Assembly (NCBI RefSeq): GCF_018881505.1
Contig: NZ_JACVQC010000001.1
Location: 1,099,927-1,163,926 of the forward strand
Reading direction: 5' to 3'
DNA: 64,000 nt
From: Polynucleobacter sp. UK-Mo-2m-Kol15
GTDB lineage: Bacteria; Pseudomonadota; Gammaproteobacteria; Burkholderiales; Burkholderiaceae
Below are positions 16,810 to 25,084 of this stretch, in pieces; within the stretch, counting starts at the first letter, position 1; the number at the start of each line of letters is the position of its first letter. A program made the position numbers and the translations under genes. The notes below the pieces were generated by a model, which worked only from the letters and a program-made list of their open reading frames with translations, made no database searches and was not told where the DNA came from.

Positions 16810-17634
16810 ATGATTGAGTTACGCCAAGCCACTCTTGAGATACTGGCAAATTCAGATGTGCAATCGAAGGTGAGTCAGCTTGCTCGCTTGTTCGATGGGT
16901 ATCAAGCTGGGCGCGTTACCGTAAACCTTTCTGCTAATTTCGATAGTCAAGATCTCTGCCTTCCTGGCCGACCTGCCAAGCCAGACCTAGTGGCGCCCAA
17001 GTTTGTTCCCAAAAGAAAAATGGATACGCTTAGTGGAAGGGCTATTCTTTGGCACTCCTTGGCGCATATTGAATTTAATGCCATGAATTTAGCTCTGGAT
17101 GCGATCTGGCGTTTTTCAAACATGCCCAAGGCATATTATGAAGATTGGCTCAGGGTCGCAAAAGAAGAGTCATATCATTTCAGTTTGATCAGCGCCCATT
17201 TGCAATCCTTTGGATTTGGATATGGTGATTTTCCAGCTCACAATAGCTTGTGGGAGATGGTTGAAAAAACCACGGATTCAGTAATTGCTCGCATGGCTCT
17301 AGTGCCTCGAACTATGGAGGCAAGAGGTCTTGACGCGGTTCCAGAGATTCGGGATCGATTCAAGCAAATCAAAGATGAGCGCGCCGTAGAGATCTTAGAA
17401 ATTATTCTCAATGATGAAATTGGCCATGTGCTCGTTGGTAATCGATGGTTTAACTTCTTATGTGCCATTGATAACCTATCTCCAATTTTGACTTATCAAG
17501 AGTTGGCTGAGAAATACCACGCACCCACTTTAAAGGGGCCATTTAATTTTGATGCCCGTGAGCAAGCGGGTTTTAGTTCTGAGGAGTTGGGTTTGCTGCA
17601 GTCCCTCAGCGAGCAGCGGAAACAAGTAGCATGA
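16810..17634 (+). CDS. DUF455 family ferritin-like protein
   Basis: A 274-residue helical protein of the DUF455 (ferritin-like) family, whose function is not established. It carries a metal-site pattern: Glu88 in HIEFNAMN, Glu120-x2-His123 in KEESYHF and Glu203-x2-His206 in NDEIGHV, which together resemble a dimetal carboxylate centre. The start ATG has no visible Shine-Dalgarno. Its stop overlaps the start of the radical SAM gene by four bases (ATGA), so the two are translationally coupled and probably work together, for example as an oxygenase/hydroxylase or an iron/redox helper acting with the radical enzyme. Substrate unknown. Confidence 0.8.
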   Translation: MIELRQATLEILANSDVQSKVSQLARLFDGYQAGRVTVNLSANFDSQDLCLPGRPAKPDLVAPKFVPKRKMDTLSGRAILWHSLAHIEFNAMNLALDAIWRFSNMPKAYYEDWLRVAKEESYHFSLISAHLQSFGFGYGDFPAHNSLWEMVEKTTDSVIARMALVPRTMEARGLDAVPEIRDRFKQIKDERAVEILEIILNDEIGHVLVGNRWFNFLCAIDNLSPILTYQELAEKYHAPTLKGPFNFDAREQAGFSSEELGLLQSLSEQRKQVA

Positions 17635-19526
17635 GGATTCTAAGCCTCATTCCGCCAATGACGCAGCTGAATACGCCGTATCCATCAACGGCATATCTCA
17701 CAGGATTTTTGCGCTCACGTGGCTTTGAGGCGGTCCAAGAGGATTTAGCATTAGCCTTAGTTTTGAGTTTCTTTACCCCAGCAGGTTTGCTGGAGATAAA
17801 GGACCAGGCCTTAAAACTCTCCGAAGAAAATCGCAGTGCGAGCGTCAATTTCTTTCTTGATTACTTTTCGGATTATCAAGTCACTATTGCTTTAGCTATT
17901 GCATTTTTGCAGGGGCGCGATAGTACTCTTGCCCACCGCATCAACAGCCGTACTTTATTGCCTGAGGGGCCACGCTTTTCATCCTTAGATGTATATGATG
18001 AGGAAGAGGGCGGTGATTCATTGGCGTGGGCATTTGGTGCGCTAGGCTCCCATGATCGGGCGCGTCATTTAGCCACTCTGTATCTCAATGATCTATCTGA
18101 TGTTTTACGTGACGCAGTAGATGAACGCTTTGAGTTTGTCCGCTACGCAGAATCCTTGGCGGGCAGTCAGCCTACGTTTACGCCCTTGGCTGATGCCTTA
18201 GGGGCAAGACCCACATTAATGGACTTGCATTTGCAGGAGCTTGTAAAGTCTTCCATAGAAAAGCATCAACCCACTTTAGTATTGTTATCAGTACCATTTC
18301 CTGGGGCAATGTATGCTGCATTACGAATTGCCCAAACCATAAAAAATAATTACCCCAACATTAAAATTGGTCTTGGTGGTGGTTATGTGAATACTGAGTT
18401 ACGTGAACTAACTGATCCACGTATATTTGATTTTGTAGACTACATCACACTAGATTCTGGTGAGCGACCCTTGCTTGCTCTTTTAGAGCATTTAGATGGT
18501 AAACGCTCTGCAGAAAGGCTGGTTCGTACATTTATCCCAACCACTGGTAATGAGGTTCTGTATATTAATTGGCAGGAGCCTGATATTGCTTTTGAGGAGG
18601 TGGGTACTGCTACCTGGGATGGGCTACCACTTAATTCCTATTTATCCCTGCTAGATATGCTCAATCCCATGCATCGCTTGTGGAGTGATGGGCGCTGGAA
18701 TAAGCTTACTGTTGCTCATGGTTGCTATTGGAAAAAATGTAGCTTCTGTGATGTTAGCTTGGATTACATCTCTCGATATGAAACTGCTTCAGCAAGTCTT
18801 TTGGTTGACCGTATTGAAGTAATTGTTTCTGAGACTGGTCAGACGGGATTTCATTTTGTTGATGAAGCGGCGCCCCCAAAAATCTTAAAAGCCCTTGCTG
18901 AGGAATTAATACGTCGCAAGGTAGTGATTTCTTGGTGGGGAAATATCCGCTTTGAAAAGACTTTCACGCCCGAGTTATGTGAATTACTTGCTGAAAGTGG
19001 ATGTATAGCAATGTCAGGTGGTTTAGAAGTGGCTTCTGATAGGCTTCTCGACCTCATGAAAAAAGGTGTTTCAGTAGAGCAGGTAGCCCAGGTGACCAAG
19101 GCGTTCTCGAGTGCCGGCGTCTTGGTGCATGCTTATTTAATGTATGGTTTCCCGACGCAAACCGTCCAAGAAACTGTTGATTCGCTCGAGTATGTGCGCC
19201 AGCTTTTTGAAAATGGCTGTATTCAAAGTGGATTCTTCCATCGCTTTACTTGTACGGTACATTCTCCGGTAGGGCTTGACCCAGAAGCTTATGGAATCGA
19301 GCTTGTGCCATTGCCTCCTATTAGCTTTGCTAAGAACGATGTTGCTTTTATCGACCCCACTGGAGTAGATCACGATCTTCTCGGCCTTGGTCTAAAGAAA
19401 GCGATTTACAACTTTATGCATGGCCTAGGCTTTGAGGAGGATGTCCATAAGTGGTTCGATATACCCTCTGTACCAAAAGCTTCAGTAGGACGCAATAAAA
19501 TAGCTAAAGCATTGAAGCATCTATAA
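17631..19526 (+). CDS. B12-binding-type radical SAM enzyme
   Basis: A 631-residue protein. Residues ~210-310 look like a cobalamin-binding-type Rossmann domain (LVLLSVPFPGAMYAALRIA, KIGLGGGYV, then DSGERPLLALLEHL), without a clear DxHxxG His ligand. A radical SAM domain follows, with the cluster cysteines Cys365, Cys370 and Cys373 in HGCYWKKCSFCD: the first spacing is four residues, not the usual three. The C-terminal part contains LMYGFPTQTVQET, typical of TIM-barrel ends in this class. A large N-terminal region of about 200 residues is not recognised. It is coupled to the DUF455 gene. It probably modifies a small molecule or peptide; methylation is possible but unproven. Confidence 0.82.
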   Translation: MRILSLIPPMTQLNTPYPSTAYLTGFLRSRGFEAVQEDLALALVLSFFTPAGLLEIKDQALKLSEENRSASVNFFLDYFSDYQVTIALAIAFLQGRDSTLAHRINSRTLLPEGPRFSSLDVYDEEEGGDSLAWAFGALGSHDRARHLATLYLNDLSDVLRDAVDERFEFVRYAESLAGSQPTFTPLADALGARPTLMDLHLQELVKSSIEKHQPTLVLLSVPFPGAMYAALRIAQTIKNNYPNIKIGLGGGYVNTELRELTDPRIFDFVDYITLDSGERPLLALLEHLDGKRSAERLVRTFIPTTGNEVLYINWQEPDIAFEEVGTATWDGLPLNSYLSLLDMLNPMHRLWSDGRWNKLTVAHGCYWKKCSFCDVSLDYISRYETASASLLVDRIEVIVSETGQTGFHFVDEAAPPKILKALAEELIRRKVVISWWGNIRFEKTFTPELCELLAESGCIAMSGGLEVASDRLLDLMKKGVSVEQVAQVTKAFSSAGVLVHAYLMYGFPTQTVQETVDSLEYVRQLFENGCIQSGFFHRFTCTVHSPVGLDPEAYGIELVPLPPISFAKNDVAFIDPTGVDHDLLGLGLKKAIYNFMHGLGFEEDVHKWFDIPSVPKASVGRNKIAKALKHL

Positions 19527-19560
19527 ACTAGGTATATCTAATGTATTTCATTAAATCACT

Positions 19561-20271
19561 GTGAGTAGTAATATGAATTCATCTCGCCGCACTTTCATCG
19601 TATCAGCCGCTTTAACTCCAATTGCTTGCGGCGGACTTTCTTATGAGCACGGTGTTCCAGTTGCTCAACCAAAGCCGTTACCCGTGGTTCGTCCTCCGCA
19701 GATTGGGCAAGAGTGGACATATATCAAGAAAAATATCTTTGACGGAAAAACTTTGGATGTAATTACTGAGCGTATTTCTAATATAGGCTCAACTATTGTG
19801 ATTGATCGCTCGACCGCAGATGGCACTCGCTTGCCTAGCGAAATCCAGACTTCATGGGGAATGGTTGCTACCGATACGCAGTGGTCACGTTTGCTAAACT
19901 TCAGCCCATCCCTACCTCTCTGGCCTGAGCAACTATCTACCACCTGGTCAAAGCAGTTCAATACAAAGTACAGTATTGCCGGCTACTCAGATTCAAGAAT
20001 GAATTGGCAGGAATATATGAGTGTGCAGAGCTGGGAAAAAATTACTGTTCCCGCTGGAGAATTTATTGCACTACGTTTTCAGACGCTCATCAATTATGAG
20101 AGCGAAGATCCAAATAAGATTGATTGCATCCGCAAAGAAACAGTTTGGTTCGCTCCGCAAATTGGCCGCTGGGTTGCTCGTGAGGCATCTGGCTCCTATC
20201 AAATTCAAGGGCAAATTGGAGCAGTTATCTTAGAGGGAAGCTACCAGTGGCAATTAAGTTCTTACAAATAA
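19561..20271 (+). CDS. Putative lipoprotein, first of a paralogous tandem pair
   Basis: A 236-residue exported protein. The N-terminus has a twin-arginine-like SRRTFIVS followed by a hydrophobic stretch and a Cys (PIACGG) that may be a lipidation site, though Pro at -3 is unusual. It shares with the next gene the blocks GQEWTY/VYN, DV.TER, PLWPEQL.T.WS, VPAGEF and VWFAPQIGRWV, so the two arose by duplication. The start is GTG at 19561 or ATG at 19573 (MNSSRR), the latter more likely for the export signal. The two genes overlap by 25 bases. Location after the DUF455-radical SAM pair, 34 bases from its stop, suggests one transcript. Function unknown. Confidence 0.72.
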   Translation: MSSNMNSSRRTFIVSAALTPIACGGLSYEHGVPVAQPKPLPVVRPPQIGQEWTYIKKNIFDGKTLDVITERISNIGSTIVIDRSTADGTRLPSEIQTSWGMVATDTQWSRLLNFSPSLPLWPEQLSTTWSKQFNTKYSIAGYSDSRMNWQEYMSVQSWEKITVPAGEFIALRFQTLINYESEDPNKIDCIRKETVWFAPQIGRWVAREASGSYQIQGQIGAVILEGSYQWQLSSYK

Positions 20272-20975
20272 ATACTCTACGTAGAATCCTTTTATTGTTG
20301 CCACCAGCCTTGCTGGTGGCCTGCATCTCTTCGCAGCCTTATCCAGTCTCAATTCCGTTGCCACAACCCATGAATCCACCTAAGGTAAGGGCGCCACAGA
20401 TGGGGCAGGAGTGGGTCTACAACGTTCGTAATGTCTTTAATCAGGAGCTGGTTGATGTTGTTACGGAGAGAGTGGTTTATGTTGGACCCCAGATTCGTAT
20501 TCAGCGCAGTGGATTAAAAGTAGGCCCACTCCCCGATGAAATTCAGGAGCCTTGGGGATATATCCTTCAGGACCCACACTGGAATCCCCCGCAAAAGTTT
20601 ATACAGCCAATCCCCTTGTGGCCCGAGCAACTGGTTACGGGTTGGTCTGGCTTCTATCGCAATCGCTATCAGGTAGTTGGCTACCCTGACAATGACTACT
20701 ATTGGGGCTTAAATATATCGGCGCTTAGTTGGGAGAGTGTTAGCGTCCCTGCTGGGCAATTTCAAGTTCTTAAGTATCAAAATGAGGCACCATACTTTAC
20801 GAGTAATGATGTCTCCAGATTAGCCAGCATCCGCAATGAAGACGTCTGGTTCTCTCCTGAGGTTGGTCGCTGGGTTATTCGGCGCAGTGTTGGGCGCTAT
20901 ATATGGCCCGGTATGTATTGGAGCGGCGCTCTCTGGGAAGATTATCTGGAGTGGGAGCTTGTGTCCTGGAAGTAA
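20247..20975 (+). CDS. Putative lipoprotein, second of a paralogous tandem pair
   Basis: A 242-residue protein with a clear lipoprotein signal: MAIKFLQINTLRRILLLLPP then LLVAC, Cys26 as the lipidated residue. The mature part is rich in Trp, Pro and Tyr and repeats the blocks of its upstream paralogue (GQEWVYNVRNVF, LPDEIQEPWG, PLWPEQLVTGWS, VPAGQFQVL, VWFSPEVGRWV). The start overlaps the first copy by 25 bases, meaning coupled translation. It is likely anchored in the outer or inner membrane facing the periplasm. No enzymatic motif was recognised. Confidence 0.75.
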   Translation: MAIKFLQINTLRRILLLLPPALLVACISSQPYPVSIPLPQPMNPPKVRAPQMGQEWVYNVRNVFNQELVDVVTERVVYVGPQIRIQRSGLKVGPLPDEIQEPWGYILQDPHWNPPQKFIQPIPLWPEQLVTGWSGFYRNRYQVVGYPDNDYYWGLNISALSWESVSVPAGQFQVLKYQNEAPYFTSNDVSRLASIRNEDVWFSPEVGRWVIRRSVGRYIWPGMYWSGALWEDYLEWELVSWK

Positions 20976-21003
20976 GCAAAGCGCTTAAAATCAGCAGATA
21001 GTT

Positions 21004-21657
21004 ATGTATACCGTTAAAGAACTCTTTCCAACCCTTCAGGGTGAGGGCGCCCACACTGGTCGTGCAGCTGTATTTTGTCGTTTTTCCGGCTGTAACCTGT
21101 GGAGCGGCCGCGAAGAGGATCGAGCAACAGCAGTTTGCCAATTTTGCGACACCGACTTTGTTGGTAGTGATGGTGCCGGTGGGGGGAAGTTTGAGACACC
21201 CTCTCTATTGGCAGATACCATAGAAGAGGTCTGGAGAAGCACTTCAGCTGGACCGCAGCAACGTTATGTTGTCTTTACTGGTGGCGAGCCATTATTGCAA
21301 CTGGATACTGCATTAATAGATGCCTTGCATGCCAAGGGTTTTGTTATTGCGATTGAGACGAATGGAACAATAAAGGTGCCCCAGGGAGTTGATTGGGTAT
21401 GCGTCAGCCCCAAGGCCGGGTCTGAACTCATTGTGTTGCAGGCTGATGAGATTAAGTTAGTAATACCTCAAGCTGGACATACCTCTATCGAAACCTTATT
21501 AGCTCGATTTGAGAAGATGGATTATCGCAATCGTTTCTTGCAGGCAATGGATGGTCCAAACCTTCAAGAAAACCTAGCTCTAGCAGTTGGCCTATGTCAA
21601 AAGCGGCCTTTATGGCGTTTGAGCGTTCAGACTCATAAAATCATCGGTATTCGATAA
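21004..21657 (+). CDS. queE: 7-carboxy-7-deazaguanine synthase
   Basis: A 217-residue radical SAM enzyme that converts 6-carboxytetrahydropterin to 7-carboxy-7-deazaguanine in queuosine synthesis. The N-terminal LFPTLQGEGAHTGR is typical. The cluster motif is C30-x14-C45-x2-C48, the extended spacing known for Burkholderia-type QueE, instead of the canonical C-x3-C-x2-C. VFTGGEPLLQ and the later VSPKAGSE complete the family pattern. queD follows 41 bases downstream. Confidence 0.93.
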   Translation: MYTVKELFPTLQGEGAHTGRAAVFCRFSGCNLWSGREEDRATAVCQFCDTDFVGSDGAGGGKFETPSLLADTIEEVWRSTSAGPQQRYVVFTGGEPLLQLDTALIDALHAKGFVIAIETNGTIKVPQGVDWVCVSPKAGSELIVLQADEIKLVIPQAGHTSIETLLARFEKMDYRNRFLQAMDGPNLQENLALAVGLCQKRPLWRLSVQTHKIIGIR

Positions 21658-21698
21658 TAGTTCCATCAAGCGATATTTCAGTATTTAGAAAAGTAATC

Positions 21699-22163
21699 AT
21701 GACCACCAAGCACGAAGCCATCTCTATTACCCGTCGACTTGAGTTTGACTCAGGTCATCGGATTCCTAATCATGATGGACAGTGCCGCCACCTTCATGGT
21801 CATCGCTATGCGATTGAGGTTACACTCACCGGCGTAATTGCAGATCATCCTGGTAAGCCGGATGATGGCATGGTCTTGGATTTTGGCGACATTAAGCGCC
21901 TCACTAATCAATATGTTGTGGAGCCATGGGATCATGCGTTTCTCGTGGCTAAAGAGGATGCTGGATTGGTAGAGTATTTAAACTCCATCCCCAATCACAA
22001 GACAGTAGTGTTGGAGCATGTACCTACTGTAGAAAACTTAGCTAGTGCAGCCTTTAGAGTGCTGCAGCCTGTTTTTGAAAAAGCCTTTGATGGCCGACTC
22101 AAGTTGGAATCTATTCGTCTTTATGAAACTCCCAATTGTTGGGCTGACGTTTCTCATTCGTAA
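21699..22163 (+). CDS. queD: 6-carboxytetrahydropterin synthase
   Basis: A 154-residue QueD/PTPS-fold enzyme making 6-carboxytetrahydropterin from dihydroneopterin triphosphate, the step before QueE. Zinc ligands His20, His33 and His35 and catalytic Cys29 are present in DSGHRIPNHDGQCRHLHGH. PTVENLA near residue 110 and the C-terminal LYETPNCWA match the family. It is encoded between queE and tadA, so tRNA modification genes are grouped here. Confidence 0.94.
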   Translation: MTTKHEAISITRRLEFDSGHRIPNHDGQCRHLHGHRYAIEVTLTGVIADHPGKPDDGMVLDFGDIKRLTNQYVVEPWDHAFLVAKEDAGLVEYLNSIPNHKTVVLEHVPTVENLASAAFRVLQPVFEKAFDGRLKLESIRLYETPNCWADVSHS

Positions 22164-22171
22164 GAAATAAT

Positions 22172-22627
22172 ATGCAAGCAGAGCTTGATCGCCAATTTAT
22201 GCAGCAAGCTTTGGATCAAGCCAAACTCGCTGCTTCCGCTGGTGAGGTGCCTGTTGGGGCTGTATTGGTTAGAGATGGTCAAGTGATTTCAACTGGTTTT
22301 AATCAGCCGATTAGCAATAGCGATCCTAGCGCCCATGCCGAGATGATGGCGATACGGGCTGCAGCACATGATGAATCAAACTACCGCCTACCTGGCACAA
22401 CTCTCTATGTGACTCTCGAGCCCTGCACAATGTGTGCTGGAGCGATGCTCCATGCTAGGGTTGAGCGGGTTGTATTTGGCGCAACCGACCCTAAGACGGG
22501 CGCTGCAGGAAGTGTGCTCAATGTATTCTTAGAGAAGCAAATTAATCACCAGACTCAAGTTGAAGGTGGCATTATGGGCGAAGAGTGCGGGCAAATATTG
22601 CGTGATTTTTTTAAGGAGCGGCGTTGA
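22172..22627 (+). CDS. tadA: tRNA-specific adenosine-34 deaminase
   Basis: A 151-residue zinc deaminase converting A34 to inosine in tRNA-Arg(ACG). Zinc/catalytic residues are His55-Ala-Glu57 and P84-C85-x2-C88. The protein is of usual length. It follows queD by 8 bases and its stop overlaps the TTG start of ldcA. Confidence 0.94.
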   Translation: MQAELDRQFMQQALDQAKLAASAGEVPVGAVLVRDGQVISTGFNQPISNSDPSAHAEMMAIRAAAHDESNYRLPGTTLYVTLEPCTMCAGAMLHARVERVVFGATDPKTGAAGSVLNVFLEKQINHQTQVEGGIMGEECGQILRDFFKERR

Positions 22628-23568
22628 AGCAAATTCATTTGATTGCTCCTTCGGGGGCTAGCTTAGATAATCGCAGTCCATTGGCTGGAATTGAGTGGCT
22701 CAAGAAGCAAGGTATTGAGATTCTGAATTCAGATTGCGTGGGCCGAGTTGAGCAACGTTTTGCTGGCTCAGATGCAGAGCGTGTGGCTGAAATTAATCAA
22801 CTCACTAAGCTTCCTCCCGATATTGTTGTTGTAGCCATGCGTGGTGGCTATGGATTACATCGCTTGCTCCCAAATATTCAATGGCCTGAAATTGCAGAGG
22901 CTGTTAAAGGCGGTTTGCAGATTTGTGGGCATAGTGATTTCACAGTGTTTCAGTTGGGCTTATTGGCTAAAACTGGTGCAGTCACTCTGGCTGGGCCTAT
23001 GCTCAATTTTGATTTTGCTTCTCAAGGTGAACAGGGTGATGGCGTTAATCCCAACGCCTTTATGTGGGCGTATTTTCAGAAAGCAATTGAAGAGCGTCAA
23101 TTGGATTGCACTATTGAGGCTACGCAACCCTACCTAAGAGATCCCGCTGTAGGACAAGTCTCAGGCATGCTCTGGGGTGGTAATTTAACGGTTTTGGCTG
23201 GATTAATTGGTACGCCGTATTTACCTAGTAAGCAACAAACTAAAGGCGGGATTCTATTTTTAGAGGATGTGAATGAACACCCTTATCGAATTGAGCGCAT
23301 GCTGATGCAATTATTGGATGCCGGTATATTAGAAAATCAAAGCGTGATTCTGTTAGGCGGATTCTCAGCCTATCGTCTTTATGACAATGATCGTGGTTAC
23401 ACAATTGAAAGTGCTATCGAGGCTATTAGTCAGCGCCTACCTAAGAATATTCCGGTATTAACAGGCTTACCATTTGGGCATCAAGCCGAGAAACTCACTT
23501 TGCCGGTAGGTGCGCAAGCCCACATTCAATATGATGCAACGGGGTTTACTATTCGGTCTCAGTGGTAG
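22624..23568 (+). CDS. ldcA: LD-carboxypeptidase (muramoyltetrapeptide carboxypeptidase)
   Basis: A 314-residue S66-family peptidase that trims the terminal D-Ala from recycled murein tetrapeptides in the cytoplasm. The nucleophile is the Ser of QICGHSDFT, with the later Glu in FLEDVNEHPYRIERML and the His in LPFGHQ completing the triad. The start codon is TTG, overlapping the tadA stop. No signal peptide is seen, consistent with a recycling role. Confidence 0.9.
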   Translation: MKQIHLIAPSGASLDNRSPLAGIEWLKKQGIEILNSDCVGRVEQRFAGSDAERVAEINQLTKLPPDIVVVAMRGGYGLHRLLPNIQWPEIAEAVKGGLQICGHSDFTVFQLGLLAKTGAVTLAGPMLNFDFASQGEQGDGVNPNAFMWAYFQKAIEERQLDCTIEATQPYLRDPAVGQVSGMLWGGNLTVLAGLIGTPYLPSKQQTKGGILFLEDVNEHPYRIERMLMQLLDAGILENQSVILLGGFSAYRLYDNDRGYTIESAIEAISQRLPKNIPVLTGLPFGHQAEKLTLPVGAQAHIQYDATGFTIRSQW

Positions 23569-23592
23569 CCCCTTCACATTAAGGATTTCCTT

Positions 23593-24210
23593 GTGCGAGT
23601 TTTAGCATTTCTAATTAGCTTATTGATTGCGAGTACTGCAATGGCAACCGAAGAACCTAAATTTTCTATGATTGAAAAATCAGAGTCTTTTGAGCTTCGC
23701 AACTATGCACCCCAATTAATTGCTGAGGTCAAGGTGGAGGGTGATTTAGATGCAGCCTCTAACCAAGGATTTCGCTTAATCGCTGCTTTTATCTTTGGGC
23801 AGAATCAAGTTAGCGAAAAAATTTCAATGACTACCCCAGTGGGAATAGAGGCAACGCAAAGCACTAAGATTGCAATGACTGTCCCCGTAGGTATTGAGGC
23901 TAGCAAAGGCTCAAGTAATGAATGGATATTCTCATTTGTCATGCCTGCTGAATATACCTTGGCGACGCTCCCAAAACCTATGAATCCTTTGGTTAGCATA
24001 CGAGAGTTGCCGGCACAAAAGCGCGCAGCAATCACCTTTTCTGGTTTTTATAACGAGGATAAAGTTAATGAAAAAACCAAGGCCTTAGAGGAGTGGATTA
24101 AGAGTAAGCAATGGCAGGCAATTGGCGCCCCTCAATTTGCACGCTATAACCCCCCGTGGTCACTGCCCTTCATGCGCCGAAATGAAATTTTGATAACAGT
24201 TCGGGATTGA
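23593..24210 (+). CDS. SOUL family heme-binding protein, exported
   Basis: A 205-residue SOUL/HBP-family protein with a signal peptide (VRVLAFLISLLIASTAMA, cleavage near residue 18), so probably periplasmic. The family blocks KSESFELRNYAPQLIAEV, ISMTTPVGIE and the C-terminal ARYNPPWSLPFMRRNEILI are clear. The start is GTG at 23593. It is followed by a BLUF photoreceptor gene and, further down, by the decayed end of a second SOUL gene. Role in heme/tetrapyrrole binding is from family; its partner here is unknown. Confidence 0.87.
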   Translation: MRVLAFLISLLIASTAMATEEPKFSMIEKSESFELRNYAPQLIAEVKVEGDLDAASNQGFRLIAAFIFGQNQVSEKISMTTPVGIEATQSTKIAMTVPVGIEASKGSSNEWIFSFVMPAEYTLATLPKPMNPLVSIRELPAQKRAAITFSGFYNEDKVNEKTKALEEWIKSKQWQAIGAPQFARYNPPWSLPFMRRNEILITVRD

Positions 24211-24291
24211 TCGAAGGTACAAATCTTTCTGGCATTTGCTTTAGGGTATATGCCTACAGAAACTATCATTATTCCTCCATAGTATGGAGAA

Positions 24292-24696
24292 ATGTGGAAA
24301 CTCATTGAATTAACTTATGTAAGTGAACCAGCACAGGGCATGTCCTTTTTGGGACTAATGCGACTCCTTTACCACTCCTATTTAAGAAACCTCCGTTTAG
24401 AAATCACTGGCGCCTTAATTTTCGAGAATAATCAATTTGGTCAAGTCATTGAAGGCCCTGAGGATGTTATTGAGTTGATGTGGGAAAAAATTCAACAAGA
24501 TAATCGGCATAAAAACATTCGATTGATTGAGCGGAAACAAATTAGCTCCAGAAGTTTTCAAAAGTGGACGATGGTTTTTCAGGGCGATAAAGAATTATTC
24601 AAGGGTTTACCTGAAGTTAGTGGAGCGATTGAAGAGGTTGATTTTCCAGTTGACCACCCCCTCTTGCTTGCCTTAAGGGGTGAGGGTAAAAACTGA
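24292..24696 (+). CDS. BLUF-domain blue-light photoreceptor
   Basis: A 134-residue stand-alone BLUF protein that binds FAD and senses blue light. The photocycle residues are in place: Tyr9 in LTYVS, Asn33 in RNLRLEITGAL, Gln51 in FGQVIEG, and Trp92/Met94 in SFQKWTMVF. There is no output domain, so signalling would need a protein partner. The short size matches other single-domain BLUF proteins. No obvious partner (EAL, GGDEF or cyclase) is adjacent. Confidence 0.9.
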   Translation: MWKLIELTYVSEPAQGMSFLGLMRLLYHSYLRNLRLEITGALIFENNQFGQVIEGPEDVIELMWEKIQQDNRHKNIRLIERKQISSRSFQKWTMVFQGDKELFKGLPEVSGAIEEVDFPVDHPLLLALRGEGKN

Positions 24697-24750
24697 ATTA
24701 GCAAGCAGCCCCTAGGGTGGTTGATCTAGGTACCATGCACCCTTAAGTCA

Positions 24751-24772
24751 AATGCATTAATATTGATGCATT
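24751..24772. repeat. Short perfect inverted repeat AATGCAT...ATGCATT
   Basis: AATGCAT (24751-24757) and ATGCATT (24766-24772) flank eight A/T-rich bases, just before a possible small gene at 24789. Its symmetry suggests an operator, but no regulator can be assigned. Confidence 0.3.
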
Positions 24773-24788
24773 ATTTAAATATATAGGC

Positions 24789-24926
24789 ATGAAAATGAAT
24801 CAAAAGCGCGCAACCCTGCTACGTGACAAAACAAGAAGTATCTATCTGACAGGCATCCTGATCTTTACCGGCATTTTCACAACCATCTCTGCTTGCGTTT
24901 GGTTTGTGTCCGCACTCAATTTTTGA
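24789..24926 (+). CDS. Possible small single-pass membrane protein, 45 residues
   Basis: An ATG frame of 45 codons: a basic N-terminus (MKMNQKRATLLRDKTR) then one hydrophobic helix (about residues 18-43) ending in LNF. The positive-inside start and single helix are typical for small membrane proteins. The Shine-Dalgarno is weak (only TAGG). It lies between the BLUF gene and the SOUL remnant. No family recognised. Confidence 0.4.
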   Translation: MKMNQKRATLLRDKTRSIYLTGILIFTGIFTTISACVWFVSALNF

Positions 24927-24993
24927 GTTTGTAAGGCGCCCCTCTTAAACGGGGTTTTGGTATTACGTTCCTTGAATTGTAATTTAGCTAGTT

Positions 24994-25060
24994 ACGAATA
25001 CAGCCCCTTGTGAGCTATGGTCCTTGCCCCTTTATGCGTCGCAATGAGGTGATGATTTAA
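24994..25060 (+). pseudogene. Decayed 3' end of a second SOUL-family gene
   Basis: Reading TGG TCC TTG CCC at 25018-25029, skipping one extra C, then TTT ATG CGT CGC AAT GAG gives WSLPFMRRNEVMI and a stop at 25058-25060. This matches the end of the intact SOUL gene at 23593-24210 (WSLPFMRRNEILI). The DNA differs at several third positions, so it is an old relic, not a recent copy. Upstream of the Trp the match fades, with an extra insertion. Confidence 0.5.
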
Positions 25061-25084
25061 AAGTTCAACCTTAATTTCTGAACT

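Noticed and set aside
20976..21003. PreQ1 riboswitch before queE
   Set aside because: The gap is only 28 bases and shows no matching hairpin or pseudoknot.
24939..24958. CCCC...GGGGTTTT as a terminator after the small membrane protein gene
   Set aside because: The stem is only four base pairs with an eight-base loop; too weak to call.
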